Of a stretch of DNA of 64,000 nucleotides, positions 8,262-17,157 are shown piece by piece (the stretch's first letter is position 1; every line of letters begins with the position of its first letter). The notes beneath the pieces were generated by a model. That model worked only from the letters and a program-made list of their open reading frames with translations, made no database searches and was not told the DNA's origin. Position numbers and translations under genes: made by a program. The stretch covers positions 2,914,001 to 2,978,000 of the forward strand of contig OZ243953.1 of the NCBI GenBank assembly GCA_965214475.1, written 5' to 3'. The stretch comes from SIRX01 sp965214475. Lineage in GTDB: Bacteria; Actinomycetota; Rubrobacteria; Rubrobacterales; Rubrobacteraceae.

Positions 8262-8927
8262 GTGGAGTTAGAAAAACTAACCTCATCAGAACACAATATC
8301 GAGGTCCGGCGTATGCCGGGCCTCGTACCTTATGCGGAAGCGTGGGAGATGCAGAAGGAGTTGGTCCGGCTCCGCAAAAAGGACGAGATACGAGACACCC
8401 TGATCCTGCTGGAGCACCATCCGGTCTTTACGGTGGGCAAAGCTGCTAGTGATGCTTCGAACCTCGGGGCGGGGGAAGAGCACCTACGGTCTCTGGGGGC
8501 GGAAGTTTTCTGGAGCGACCGCGGGGGAGATGCGACGTTTCACGGGCCGGACCAGATCGTCGGTTACCCGATACTGCGTCTCGCGGTGCGCGACACCCAC
8601 AAGTATTTGAGGGACCTGGAAGAAGTAATTATTGGTGTGTTAGGAGATTATGGGTTAGAGGGCTGGCGTCATCCGGACTATACGGGGGTGTGGGTTAGGG
8701 AGTGTAAAATCGCGGCAATTGGGGTGAAATTCTCGTCCGGTTGGATCACCTCCCACGGCTTCGCCCTGAACGTGAATACGGACCTCTCCTGGTTCGACCG
8801 CATCACACCCTGCGGCATCCGGGAGTTCGGCGTGACGAGTTTGGAAAAAGAACTGTCGGGAAAAATATCGCTGCATGAAGTCGAACACAGAATATCCGAG
8901 CATTTTCTGCGAACGTTCCATTCGTAG
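8262..8927 (+). CDS. lipB: Lipoyl(octanoyl) transferase LipB
   Basis: About 221 residues. Transfers octanoate from acyl carrier protein to lipoyl domains. RGGDATFHGPDQIVGYPIL is the family signature; the active-site lysine is in AAIGVK and the acyl-bearing cysteine in TPCGI. The open frame extends further upstream into lipA, but GTG at 8262, just after the lipA stop, gives a normal-length protein starting VELEKLTSSEHN and needs no overlap. Together with lipA this is the endogenous lipoate route; no LplA-type salvage ligase is in the window. Confidence 0.93.
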   Translation: MELEKLTSSEHNIEVRRMPGLVPYAEAWEMQKELVRLRKKDEIRDTLILLEHHPVFTVGKAASDASNLGAGEEHLRSLGAEVFWSDRGGDATFHGPDQIVGYPILRLAVRDTHKYLRDLEEVIIGVLGDYGLEGWRHPDYTGVWVRECKIAAIGVKFSSGWITSHGFALNVNTDLSWFDRITPCGIREFGVTSLEKELSGKISLHEVEHRISEHFLRTFHS

Positions 8928-8953
8928 AACGATCTAGAAGAAGGGAGCACGAC

Positions 8954-9310
8954 ATGGCAATGGGTTTCGCGAACGTCTGGGTGCCGGTCGAGGAAATTGA
9001 TCGGGCAACGAGTTTCTACGAGGAAGCTCTGGGGCTCTCACAGGTAAAAAAAGACGGAAACTGGGCTGAATATGAGGCCGACGGGGTTAGAATCGGCCTG
9101 AACGGTCGGGAACCCGGCGGCGCAGGCGCGGACGGCGGTCCCGTCCTCACCTTCCAGCCGGAAGGCAGTCTGGAGTCCGCCATAGAAGACCTCCAGGGTA
9201 AAGGCGTGGAGTTCCCCGCCGGCATCTCCGAGCACGACTGGGGCCGCGTCGCGACCTTCAAGGACTCCGAGGGTAACGAGTTACAGCTCTACGAGCCGCC
9301 GCAAGCTTAG
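8954..9310 (+). CDS. VOC/glyoxalase-superfamily protein
   Basis: A 118-residue single-chain vicinal-oxygen-chelate protein with two beta-alpha-beta-beta-beta repeats. The start NVWVPVEEIDRATSFYEEALGL and the end WGRVATFKDSEGNELQLYEPP are typical of the glyoxalase/bleomycin-resistance group, with the final Glu (ELQLYE) in the metal-ligand position. The ATG has a GAAGGGAG-like site upstream. It follows lipB by 26 nt and is followed by a strong terminator, so it is probably the last gene of the lpdA-lipA-lipB transcript. No specific substrate can be assigned. Confidence 0.8.
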   Translation: MAMGFANVWVPVEEIDRATSFYEEALGLSQVKKDGNWAEYEADGVRIGLNGREPGGAGADGGPVLTFQPEGSLESAIEDLQGKGVEFPAGISEHDWGRVATFKDSEGNELQLYEPPQA

Positions 9311-9339
9311 TTCGCTTCAAAACGAAATAATCTACAGAG

Positions 9340-9366
9340 GCCGGGGGCTAAAGCTCCCGGCTTTTT
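9340..9366 (+). terminator. Rho-independent terminator after the lipoate operon
   Basis: A GC-rich stem, GCCGGGGGC pairing with GCTCCCGGC (one G-T pair), is followed by TTTTT. It lies 30 nt after the VOC gene stop and before the protease gene. Confidence 0.85.
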
Positions 9367-9461
9367 GGTCCGAATAGTACGGTGAGCCTGCTTCCGGAGA
9401 GCGGGTAGACGCAAGCTGATTCAAAAGCCGATCATAAACTATGACTCGGTAGTGGAGGGGA

Positions 9462-10685
9462 ATGGCAGCTCTCAGGCGGCACTTGTACGTTCTTGTGGCA
9501 GGTTTGATCTTCGCTGTTCTTCTATTGTTGTCCTCTTCTTCTGCCTGGGGACAGACGGCCACAGACGGGATAGATGGAGATCCTGCAGGAGCGTCGTATG
9601 CTGCCGGTGAGTTACTCGTTACTTATAAAGAAGACGCTTCGCAGGAAGAAGTAAACTCAGTCGAGCAGGAAGTAGATGCCGAAGTAGAAGAAGAGATCCC
9701 CGAGATAGACACGCAGCTACTTGAGTTGCCCGAAGTGAAAAACGAGCGCGCCGAGGAGGTGCGCGAGGAAGAGTTAGAACGAATAAAGAAACAACTGGAG
9801 AGGGATCCCACCGTAGCGAGCGTGGACTATAACTATGTCTACACGGGAAGTTTCACGCCGAGAGACCCCAAATTCAAGCAACAGTGGGGACTCAAGAGAA
9901 CTGGGTTCGAGAAAGCCTGGAATAGGACCCGCGGTAAGGGAATGAGGATAGCCATTGTGGATAGCGGCGCTGCCATTCGGCACCGAGATTTGCGTCGCAA
10001 GGTGGCGGCCAAATACGATTTTCGGAACCGTAACCGCTCTGTGGAAGACTTGCACGGTCATGGCACCCACGTCGCCGGCATTGCGACCGCCAAGATCAAT
10101 AAAAAGGGTATCGTGGGCGGCTGTCCGCGCTGCAGACTCATCATAGCTAAGGCTCTGAACAAGAACCTCACTGGATATAACAGCGACATAATAGACGCCA
10201 TCATCTGGAGCGCCAAAAAGAAGGCCAAGGTGATCAACCTCTCACTGGGCAGCAACTACCGATCAGAGGCTATGAAGGAAGCCACCAGCTTCGCCAGAGG
10301 AAGAGGCGCGGTAGTGGTGGCTGCCGGCGGAAACTACGGCAACAATCAATCGGTATACCCTGCGGCGCATGCCGGCGTCATAGGAGTAAGCCACACGAAC
10401 AGAGACAATCGCCGGGTCTCCGATGCTAGCTACGGCCCCTGGATAGACGTGGCCGCCCCCGGCTACGACATCCTATCTACCGTCCTCGGAGGCTACGCGT
10501 ACAAAACTGGCAGCAGTATGGCTAGCCCACATGTGGCGGGTCTCGCAGGCTTGATGGCGAGAAGAGGCTACGGGCACAAAGCTATAGAGCGCCGCATTCA
10601 GTACACCGCACAGGACCTTGGTCCCAGAGGGGACGATGCCTACTACGGCGCCGGGCTCATCAGGGCCGACCGCGCCGTTCGGTAG
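9462..10685 (+). CDS. Secreted subtilisin-like serine protease (S8)
   Basis: A 407-residue preproenzyme. Residues 1-30 form a Sec signal peptide with a long leucine stretch ending AWGQ. Residues about 45-125 form an acidic inhibitor-like propeptide (AGELLVTYKEDAS onward). The catalytic triad is D167 (IVDSGAA), H200 (GHGTHVAG) and S352 (GSSMASPH), with the oxyanion Asn in AAGGNYGNN. The mature domain is compact with no C-terminal anchor, so it is probably released outside the cell. ATG with GGAGGGG upstream. It stands alone after a terminator and converges with the next minus-strand gene. Confidence 0.92.
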   Translation: MAALRRHLYVLVAGLIFAVLLLLSSSSAWGQTATDGIDGDPAGASYAAGELLVTYKEDASQEEVNSVEQEVDAEVEEEIPEIDTQLLELPEVKNERAEEVREEELERIKKQLERDPTVASVDYNYVYTGSFTPRDPKFKQQWGLKRTGFEKAWNRTRGKGMRIAIVDSGAAIRHRDLRRKVAAKYDFRNRNRSVEDLHGHGTHVAGIATAKINKKGIVGGCPRCRLIIAKALNKNLTGYNSDIIDAIIWSAKKKAKVINLSLGSNYRSEAMKEATSFARGRGAVVVAAGGNYGNNQSVYPAAHAGVIGVSHTNRDNRRVSDASYGPWIDVAAPGYDILSTVLGGYAYKTGSSMASPHVAGLAGLMARRGYGHKAIERRIQYTAQDLGPRGDDAYYGAGLIRADRAVR

Positions 10686-10692
10686 AGTCGTC

Positions 10693-10953
10693 TCAGGCGC
10701 GCCGCCCCACCAGGGTGCGGTAGATCGCCAGGATGACTACGGCCCCGATGATCGCCAGGGCCATACTGCCAAAGTCAAACACCATGAACTGTTGCCGCCC
10801 CGTAAGAAGCTCGTAGAGAAACCCGCCAACGAACGCGCCCGCTATACCGATCAGCATGGTTACGATACAGCCACCCGGGTCGCGGCCCGGCATGACCAAC
10901 TTGGCGATAACGCCAGCTATGAGACCGAAGATTACCCAAGACAGAATGCCCAT
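10693..10953 (-). CDS. GlsB/YeaQ/YmgE-family small membrane protein
   Basis: An 86-residue protein with three hydrophobic segments. MGILSWVIFGLIAGVIAKLV, the MPGRDPGG turn and GIAGAFVGGFL are diagnostic of the family once labelled transglycosylase-associated. Members are small integral membrane proteins often induced by stress; in Gram-positive bacteria GlsB co-occurs with Asp23 envelope-stress proteins. Biochemical function is not established. It is monocistronic here, with its 3' end only 7 nt from the converging protease gene. Confidence 0.85.
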   Translation of the reverse strand: MGILSWVIFGLIAGVIAKLVMPGRDPGGCIVTMLIGIAGAFVGGFLYELLTGRQQFMVFDFGSMALAIIGAVVILAIYRTLVGRRA

Positions 10954-11038
10954 TTGTTTCTCCTAACAAATTTCACGTTGTTGATTGCGGCTCGTCTCTC
11001 GTATTCTAGTATCTTCGGCCCCAGTCGTAGCGGCTTCT

Positions 11039-13801
11039 TTACGCCCGCTGGTAGAGGTCCAGGTCGGCTTTCATGACCATATCTCTCTTGTCCCGCCGTA
11101 CCCCGAAACCGAGCCTTTTGCTCAGGCGCTGCATGGGGCGGTTGTCGTAGAGGATGTCAGCGGTTATGCGCCGCAAGCCTTCCTCCCGACCGACTTCCAG
11201 TAGATGGGTCAGCAGAGTGGTGCCAAGCCCCTGACGCTGGAAGTCGTCGCTGATGAGCACGGAGAACTCGGCCTCGCTCCACGTGCCGCCGGGGCTGCTG
11301 AGACGGGCGACGCCCAGAATCTCCCGCTCCCCGGTTTCCGGGTTCTTGCGTTCGGCGACGAGGGCCATCTCCCGGTCGTAGTCTATAAAGCAGATGCGGG
11401 TGAGCCGTTCGTGGGCCGTGCGCCGGTCCAGGTTCATCGCGTGGAAGTAGCGCATGTAGATGCTCTCTTCCGAGAGCGACTCGTGGAACTTGACCATCAG
11501 CGGCTCGTCTTCGGGCCGGATGGGACGCACCAGCACCGGGGTCCCGTCGCCCATCTCCTCGCCCCACATGTACTGCGCCGGATACGGCCGGATAGCGGTC
11601 CCCGGAAGTTCCTTCTCAGCCGTATCGGCGTCGTGCAGCACGACTCGGGCGTCGAGGGCGGTGAGGCCTTCGGCAGAGGCGAGCAGCGGGTTTATGTCCA
11701 ACTCCTCAATCCAGGGCTGCTCGACCACGAGCTGAGAGAAGCGCACGAACAGCTTCTCCAACGCCACCATGTCTACTGGAGCCCGGCCTCGCACGCCCTT
11801 GAGGGCTTCGTAGATGCGGGTCTGTTCCATGGTGCGTCGGGCGAGCGTCGTGTTGAGCGGCGGTAGCGCGAGCGCCCGGTCCTTATAGACCTCGACGAGC
11901 GAGCCGCCGGAGCCGAAGAGCAAGACCGGCCCGAACTGTGGGTCCAGGCTGCTGCCCAGGATCAGCTCGTACCCCTCCAGCGAGACCATCGGTTGTACAG
12001 TCACACCCGAGAAGTGCTCTTCGCCGAAGTTCTCCCGGATAGACGCTTCCATCTGCGTAAACGCTTCCCGGACAGCCTCAGCGTCCTCCAAGTCGAGACG
12101 GACACCGCCTACGTCGGTCTTATGGGTGATGGTCTCGGAGTTGAGTTTGAGGACTACGGGATAGCTGAAGCTTTCGGCGAGCTTTACCGCCTCATCGGCG
12201 CTGCGGGCGACTTCTGTGTGCACGGTCGGGATGCCGTAGGCGGCGAGTAGCTCTTTGGCCTCGAACTCGGTCAGGATCTTGCGCCCGGTGTCGCGGACGT
12301 TTTCTATGATCTCCTGGGCCCGGTCGCGGTCTATGCTCTCGCCGTTGGAGGCATTGTCGGCGGCGAGCTCTGGCGTCTCGTAGATGCCGCGCAGGTTGTA
12401 GTTGTAGCGCCACATGTTGTTGAAGGCCTGGGCAGCGGTGTCCGGGTAGTCGAAGGTCGGGATGCCGGCCCTGTTGAGGATGGACTTCCCGACGGCGACC
12501 TCGTCTCCACCCATCCAACTCGCCAAAACCGGCTTGCGGGTGGAGTGGGCGTAGGGGGCGAGCCGCTCGGCGGTCGCGGTGGGGTCGGTCATGTCCTGGG
12601 GCGTGAGCACGACGAGCAACCCGTCGCTCTCTTTGTCCTGGGCCGCGGTCTCCAGAGTCTTTGCATACCGCTCCGGGTCGGCGTCACCGAGGACATCTAT
12701 GGGGTTGCCGTGGCTCCAGGGGGCGGGGAGGAATTCGTTTAGTGAGTCCATCGTCTCGTTGGAAATCTCCGCCAGTTTGCCGTCGCCTTGTATGAGGGCG
12801 TCGGTGGCGAGTACGCCCGGGCCGCCCGCGTTGGTGACGACGGTTAGGCGCGGGCCTTTGGGGCGCGGCTGTTTGCCCAGGATCTCCGCCATATCGAAGA
12901 GTTCGGAGATGCTGTTTACCCGCAACACGCCGCTGCGCCGGAAGGCGGCGTCGAGCACCTCGTCGGAGCCGGTCAGGGAGCCGGTGTGGGAGGCGGCGGC
13001 CTTCCCGGCGGCCTCGGTGCGACCGGCTTTTATAACGATGATCGGCTTTGTGAGTGCGACTTCGCGGGCGGCGGAGAGGAAGGAGCCGGCGTCGCCGATG
13101 GACTCCATGTAGATAACGATGCTTTTTGTCTTCGGGTCGTCACCTAAGTAGTAGATCAGGTCCCCCCAATCTACGTCCATCATCGAACCGACCGATACGA
13201 ACGCGGAGAATCCGATGTTCTCCCGAAAGCTCTGGTCCAGAATTCCGGTAAGCAGCGCCCCGCTCTGGCTCAAGAAACCTACGCTGCCGGGTCGCGCTAT
13301 CGCACCGGCAAACGTCGCGTTGAAGCTGGAGTTGGGGCTCATCACGCCCAAAGAGTTCGGCCCGATTATCCGCATCCGGCCGCGCCGGGCCTCTTCCAGC
13401 ACCCGCCGTTCCAGCTCTGCGCCCTCGGAGCCAGTCTCTTTGAAGCCGGCGGAGATGACGATCGCGCCGCGTACTCCGGCTTCCACACACTCGGCCACGA
13501 TGTCCGGGACCGCCGGGGCGGGAGCCACAATCACCGCGAGATCCACCTGCTCCGGGACCTCGGAAATAGTCGGATATGCTTTCACCCCGAGCACATTCGG
13601 CCGCTTGGAATTAACGGGAAAGACCGTCCCCCCGAATGGGCTGCTGACCAGGTTCCACATGATGGTGCGACCCACGCTCCCGGGACGCTCGGTGGCCCCG
13701 ATCACCGCCACCGTCTCCGGGCGGAAGATCGCGTCTAAAGACTGCCGCTCGTATCCTAAAACATCGTGCGCCGGGTCCGCTATTAGATTGCGCTGCGTCA
13801 T
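11039..13801 (-). CDS. PatZ-like protein: NDP-forming acyl-CoA synthetase domains fused to GNAT acetyltransferase
   Basis: About 920 residues. Order: CoA-binding domain (25-125, VAVIGATERPGSVG), succinyl-CoA-ligase-like domain (about 170-310), a linker, ATP-grasp domain (about 490-700, SYPVVLKLNSETITHKTDVGG), and C-terminal GNAT (about 750-915, LRRITADILYDN). PatZ/Pat enzymes acetylate lysines of metabolic enzymes such as acetyl-CoA synthetase. Residue H272 in ASHTGSLTGSD matches the phosphorylated His of true ADP-forming synthetases, which I recall being replaced in the enteric Pat protein, so ligase activity may be retained. ATG at 13801 is preferred (AGAGGAG with 6-nt spacing) over TTG at 13807. 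A stem-loop leader lies upstream. Confidence 0.9.
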   Translation of the reverse strand: MTQRNLIADPAHDVLGYERQSLDAIFRPETVAVIGATERPGSVGRTIMWNLVSSPFGGTVFPVNSKRPNVLGVKAYPTISEVPEQVDLAVIVAPAPAVPDIVAECVEAGVRGAIVISAGFKETGSEGAELERRVLEEARRGRMRIIGPNSLGVMSPNSSFNATFAGAIARPGSVGFLSQSGALLTGILDQSFRENIGFSAFVSVGSMMDVDWGDLIYYLGDDPKTKSIVIYMESIGDAGSFLSAAREVALTKPIIVIKAGRTEAAGKAAASHTGSLTGSDEVLDAAFRRSGVLRVNSISELFDMAEILGKQPRPKGPRLTVVTNAGGPGVLATDALIQGDGKLAEISNETMDSLNEFLPAPWSHGNPIDVLGDADPERYAKTLETAAQDKESDGLLVVLTPQDMTDPTATAERLAPYAHSTRKPVLASWMGGDEVAVGKSILNRAGIPTFDYPDTAAQAFNNMWRYNYNLRGIYETPELAADNASNGESIDRDRAQEIIENVRDTGRKILTEFEAKELLAAYGIPTVHTEVARSADEAVKLAESFSYPVVLKLNSETITHKTDVGGVRLDLEDAEAVREAFTQMEASIRENFGEEHFSGVTVQPMVSLEGYELILGSSLDPQFGPVLLFGSGGSLVEVYKDRALALPPLNTTLARRTMEQTRIYEALKGVRGRAPVDMVALEKLFVRFSQLVVEQPWIEELDINPLLASAEGLTALDARVVLHDADTAEKELPGTAIRPYPAQYMWGEEMGDGTPVLVRPIRPEDEPLMVKFHESLSEESIYMRYFHAMNLDRRTAHERLTRICFIDYDREMALVAERKNPETGEREILGVARLSSPGGTWSEAEFSVLISDDFQRQGLGTTLLTHLLEVGREEGLRRITADILYDNRPMQRLSKRLGFGVRRDKRDMVMKADLDLYQRA

Positions 13802-13829
13802 CGTCAACTCCTCTTAAATCAAAAACTTT

Positions 13830-13868
13830 GTCGGATGACTCACCTCGAAACTCCCGGTAACATCCGAC
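13830..13868 (-). promoter_or_regulatory. Stem-loop plus T-run in the pat leader, possible attenuator
   Basis: GTCGGATG (minus strand, 13868-13861 read as its partner) pairs exactly with CATCCGAC across a 23-nt loop. On the transcript the stem is followed by AAAGTTTTTG and then, about 20 nt later, by the ribosome binding site of the PatZ-like gene. The arrangement resembles a terminator inside a leader. No known riboswitch family was recognised. Confidence 0.45.
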
Positions 13869-14028
13869 CAAAACGTTATGTTCTTATTGCATTTATATTC
13901 ATAACACATTGGACTAAAAACTAGAGTGATCTTTCCCACTGGTTGCGGCCTCTATCTACCAGGAGAAACAAGTGAGTCTGTAGCAAGGAGATGGAATCCC
14001 TGCCCTTACAGTCAAGACTGCAAGAGAT

Positions 14029-15678
14029 TTACTTGGCGAGATCCCGCTCGAATACCATCTCCAGGCGTGGGTCGGAGTCTTCGACCGGAATAGTCTTGTC
14101 GAGCCGCATCCGGGCCCGACGGCCGGTTATCTCCAGCGCGGCGACCTGGTTATTGAACCACGGGGCGGGATGGGTTAGCGACCATTCTATGTCCGCCTCT
14201 TCGACCCCGGCGGCACGGGCGAGGGTGCGGAAGATGTGCTTCCCCGTCCTCGACCAAGTGAACCTCATAATGCGCCGCTCTTTCTTGTCGAGTGGGTTCC
14301 TGAGCGGGGAGCATACCGCCTGATATACCGGGCTTTTTACGCCAGCTCCGGCCGGAAAGCCGGCTTCTGCGAGATAGGCGTGGTGTACGTCGCCCGAGAG
14401 CACGGCGATGGAGGCCGGGGGTTTGCCGCGTTCCCCGGCGGAGACCGAGCGCACGAGTTCGGTGAACTGACGGAAGGACTCGGGGAAGGCGCTCCAGTGC
14501 CCGAGGTTCTGCCACTCCCGGAGTCTCTCGCTGGCCTTCGCCACCAACGCGCCCCACGCGCCGTTGCACAGGGCGTTATTCCAGGCTTCGGCATGGTGTA
14601 TCCCGGGGCTCATCAAGAACGGGATGGAGGTCGCCAGCAGGAGGTGGTCGAAGTCGCCGGTGGTGTGTTCGGAGATCCAGTCCCAATCGGCGTCGTGAAC
14701 CATGCGGCGCTCGCCAGGCTCCAGCTTGCGGCCCGCCCGGGAGTCCATGACGATGAGCCGGGTGCCGCCGAGGTCCCGGTAGAAGCTGAAGCGATAGGCC
14801 TCCGGATCTTCAGCGACCCTGAGTGACATCTCCCGCAGTATCGGGCTGGCGTCCGAGGTGCCTTCCACCCGCGGCCAGAGGTCATCTTTCTTTAGTCCGG
14901 CCGGGGAGAGATTGCCGAGGTGCTGGTAGATCCAGTACGCGCTCAGGGCCCCGGCCATCTTCTCATCCCACCACGGTTTTTGACGGTTCTCTCTGAACCA
15001 GCCTATGGAGCCGTTCCAGTTGTCCTGGATCTCATGGTCGTCGAAGATCATGGACGAGGAGACAGTGGATAGCAGCCACCGGATCTCGGGTACGCTCCAG
15101 GAGTTGTGGTAGAGGTGGGCGTACTCCTCGAAGTACATTGCTTCCTCGCCGGGCGGCTCTCTAAAGTCCCTCCGGGAACGAATGAACTCCTTTGTGGAAG
15201 GTGCGGGCTGGTCAGCATAAACTTGATCCCCGACCAGCATCAGGAGGTGCGGCCACCGTTCATTCGGCTCGTCGCGCATCCTGAGGGCGAGCGCCTGGAG
15301 GGCATCTATCTCCAACCCGCGGTCATCCTCGTCCTTCGTCAACGTGTACGGTGGGTAGTCCGGCTGCGCGACCCGGCACGAGCCAAAGATGAGCCCGAGG
15401 TCTCCGCCGGGGTCTATGGTGCGTATGACGCTCGGCGGAAATTGGGAATCCGATTCGGGCCACCGTCGCACGCCATTCAGCAGTACCTCATACTCGTAAG
15501 CCTCTCTAGGGGCCAGGCCGGAGATGATGACGAGCGCGTAGTGGTGGTTCTTTATCGAGAAGGTGCGCGAGCTATGGTCGAGTATCTCGACCTCGCACGG
15601 CTCGCTCGTCTCGACCCAGACGGTAGCCTCGTCGGCGCCAACGTAGCGCAACATCGGCCCGAGTACGAGATCAGGCAC
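14029..15678 (-). CDS. PhoD-like alkaline phosphatase family protein, apparently cytosolic
   Basis: About 549 residues. Metallophosphoesterase of the PhoD type: FGSCR, MLVGDQVYAD, MIFDDHEI with a following DNW, and SGDVHHAYLAE supply the metal ligands. The N-terminal 90 residues (LGPMLRYVGADEATVWVET) form the beta-sandwich that precedes the catalytic domain. GTG at 15678 is chosen because AAGGAG lies 8 nt upstream and because homologues begin near this LGP block; an upstream GTG at 15729 would add 17 residues with a poorly placed site. No Tat or Sec signal is visible, unlike classical secreted PhoD, so the substrate is probably intracellular. Monocistronic, upstream of pat in the same direction. 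Confidence 0.88.
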   Translation of the reverse strand: MPDLVLGPMLRYVGADEATVWVETSEPCEVEILDHSSRTFSIKNHHYALVIISGLAPREAYEYEVLLNGVRRWPESDSQFPPSVIRTIDPGGDLGLIFGSCRVAQPDYPPYTLTKDEDDRGLEIDALQALALRMRDEPNERWPHLLMLVGDQVYADQPAPSTKEFIRSRRDFREPPGEEAMYFEEYAHLYHNSWSVPEIRWLLSTVSSSMIFDDHEIQDNWNGSIGWFRENRQKPWWDEKMAGALSAYWIYQHLGNLSPAGLKKDDLWPRVEGTSDASPILREMSLRVAEDPEAYRFSFYRDLGGTRLIVMDSRAGRKLEPGERRMVHDADWDWISEHTTGDFDHLLLATSIPFLMSPGIHHAEAWNNALCNGAWGALVAKASERLREWQNLGHWSAFPESFRQFTELVRSVSAGERGKPPASIAVLSGDVHHAYLAEAGFPAGAGVKSPVYQAVCSPLRNPLDKKERRIMRFTWSRTGKHIFRTLARAAGVEEADIEWSLTHPAPWFNNQVAALEITGRRARMRLDKTIPVEDSDPRLEMVFERDLAK

Positions 15679-15951
15679 AGACCTCACTCCTTGCGGGCGG
15701 CTCTCCTGCGTCAAACTTCGTGACTCCACTCCTTACTCATACGGCTACTATATTCGATCCAAAAAGCGTACCATAGCCTCTAAAAACGCAGCGTCAGTGC
15801 GAACACAAGTGTGAATGTGGCTACGAGGATCGGATCGGTCTTGAGCCTCGCTGTGCGCGGGCCTTTGGTGGGATGGGCTTTGGTTGGATCGACTGTTGCC
15901 GGCACTGGCATTTAGCCATAAGGTGGTATGGAGACCGACGGTTTGGAGAGC

Positions 15952-16764
15952 TTAGGGTTGGGGTTTTTTGCGGACTACGTTTTCGAGGAGGGTGCGGTTT
16001 GGGATTCGATACAGGTCGCCGTTCTCGGCTCGGACAGTAACAGAGGCGTAGTCGGTCTCTTCGACGGTACCTTCGATGCCGTCCACGGAGATAACATCCC
16101 CTTCCTCCACGCCGTCCTGGACGTAACGGCTGGCGGCGACGTTGCCGGATATGAGCACGAGGCCCTGGCCGACGGCGATGGCGGCCACGAGTCCGATAGT
16201 GGCGAGCAGTGAGATGGCTATGGCGAGCAACAACGAGGTGTTGAGCCCGAGTTGGGCGGCGGCTAGCAGCGTGGCGACGGTCAGTACGGTGGCGAAGATC
16301 ACCCGGCGGAAGATGTTCGAGCCGCGCAGCCCGGCGCGCTCGGCCTCCCGGGCGACGCGTTCGGCGAGCCATCCCGCTGCCATCGTCCCGGCGAGCATGA
16401 TGACGAGCGCCACGAGTGTGCGGCCCGAAAGGTTGACGAGTTGGGTCGTGGTGTTCTCCAGCGAGGCGAGGCCGAGGACGCTCAACGAGGCCGCGACGCC
16501 GGTCAGGACCGTGACCCAGAAGATGACGAGTCCCAGGAGCTTTGAGGGGCCGTCGCTGTAGCCTAGTTTCCAGAGCGAGTCCGAGGCGCCGGTTCGGTCG
16601 AAGAGTCCGTCGAGGCCGAACTGGTTTAGCGTACGGGTCACCAGGTTTTGCAGGAGCCGGGCGAGAAGCAGCGCCGCCAACAGCACGATCACCGCACCCA
16701 GCAGCCGCGGGAAAAATTCGACGACCGTGGCGAGCAGGCCCTTCACATCGTTTGCTGCTGACAT
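15952..16764 (-). CDS. MscS-family mechanosensitive channel
   Basis: A 270-residue membrane protein. An N-terminal helix (about 14-40), two more membrane spans (about 75-100 and 110-135), a span near 155-175, and the pore-lining helix with glycine/alanine-rich packing (LLATIGLVAAIAVGQGLVLISGN) are followed by the beta domain SRYVQDGVEEGDVISVDGIEGTVEETDY, which is the typical MscS core. The soluble vestibule is short, so it is a minimal member. It relieves turgor on osmotic downshock. ATG at 16764 has AAGGAGGAG with 4-nt spacing. Confidence 0.9.
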   Translation of the reverse strand: MSAANDVKGLLATVVEFFPRLLGAVIVLLAALLLARLLQNLVTRTLNQFGLDGLFDRTGASDSLWKLGYSDGPSKLLGLVIFWVTVLTGVAASLSVLGLASLENTTTQLVNLSGRTLVALVIMLAGTMAAGWLAERVAREAERAGLRGSNIFRRVIFATVLTVATLLAAAQLGLNTSLLLAIAISLLATIGLVAAIAVGQGLVLISGNVAASRYVQDGVEEGDVISVDGIEGTVEETDYASVTVRAENGDLYRIPNRTLLENVVRKKPQP

Positions 16765-16815
16765 CTACTCCTCCTTGGACTCTCTGTAGGCTTTTCGCTT
16801 TTATTTGGGCAGCGG

Positions 16816-17157
16816 TTACGCTGTTTTCGGACGCAGCCCTAAATAATAGACGAAAGCGCCCCAGTATGAACTCCCGATGCCGGTAAAGACATCTTCCGCT
16901 TGCTGGAAAAAAGCCGCCACGTAGGCCCGCCGGATGGCGTAATTGATGACGGCGTCCGGCGCTTCGGGGGACTCCTGGCCCATCACCGAGAGCAGGACGA
17001 GCATTCGGGAGTAGGATTCGACGAGCCGCTGACGGTCGTTGTCTTCTAGCAGGAGCCGTTCCGTTTCGCGGGACTCCTCGCTATCCAACTCGCCGGCGGC
17101 GTAAGCTCCGATCATCTCTATCAATTCCCAGCGATCCTCTTTAGGTGTACCGTTCAC
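16816..17157 (-). CDS. Putative anti-sigma factor paired with the ECF sigma gene
   Basis: A 113-residue acidic protein. The first 60 residues (WELIEMIGAYAAGELDSEESRETERLLLEDND) resemble the helical sigma-binding region of anti-sigma factors, in particular the GELD-type turn, but the HxxxCxxC zinc motif is absent and there is no clear membrane segment. It overlaps the sigma gene stop by 4 nt (GTGA), the usual arrangement of sigma/anti-sigma pairs. The C-terminal half (YAVAAFF-like helix, GIGSSYWGAFVYYLGLRP) is unfamiliar. The assignment rests mainly on position. Confidence 0.6.
   Translation of the reverse strand: MNGTPKEDRWELIEMIGAYAAGELDSEESRETERLLLEDNDRQRLVESYSRMLVLLSVMGQESPEAPDAVINYAIRRAYVAAFFQQAEDVFTGIGSSYWGAFVYYLGLRPKTA

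Noticed and set aside
15780..15911. Minus-strand 43-codon frame ending in a short hydrophobic segment, downstream of the MscS gene
   Set aside because: No ribosome binding site and only a partial membrane span; the region may be the 3' leader of the MscS transcript.
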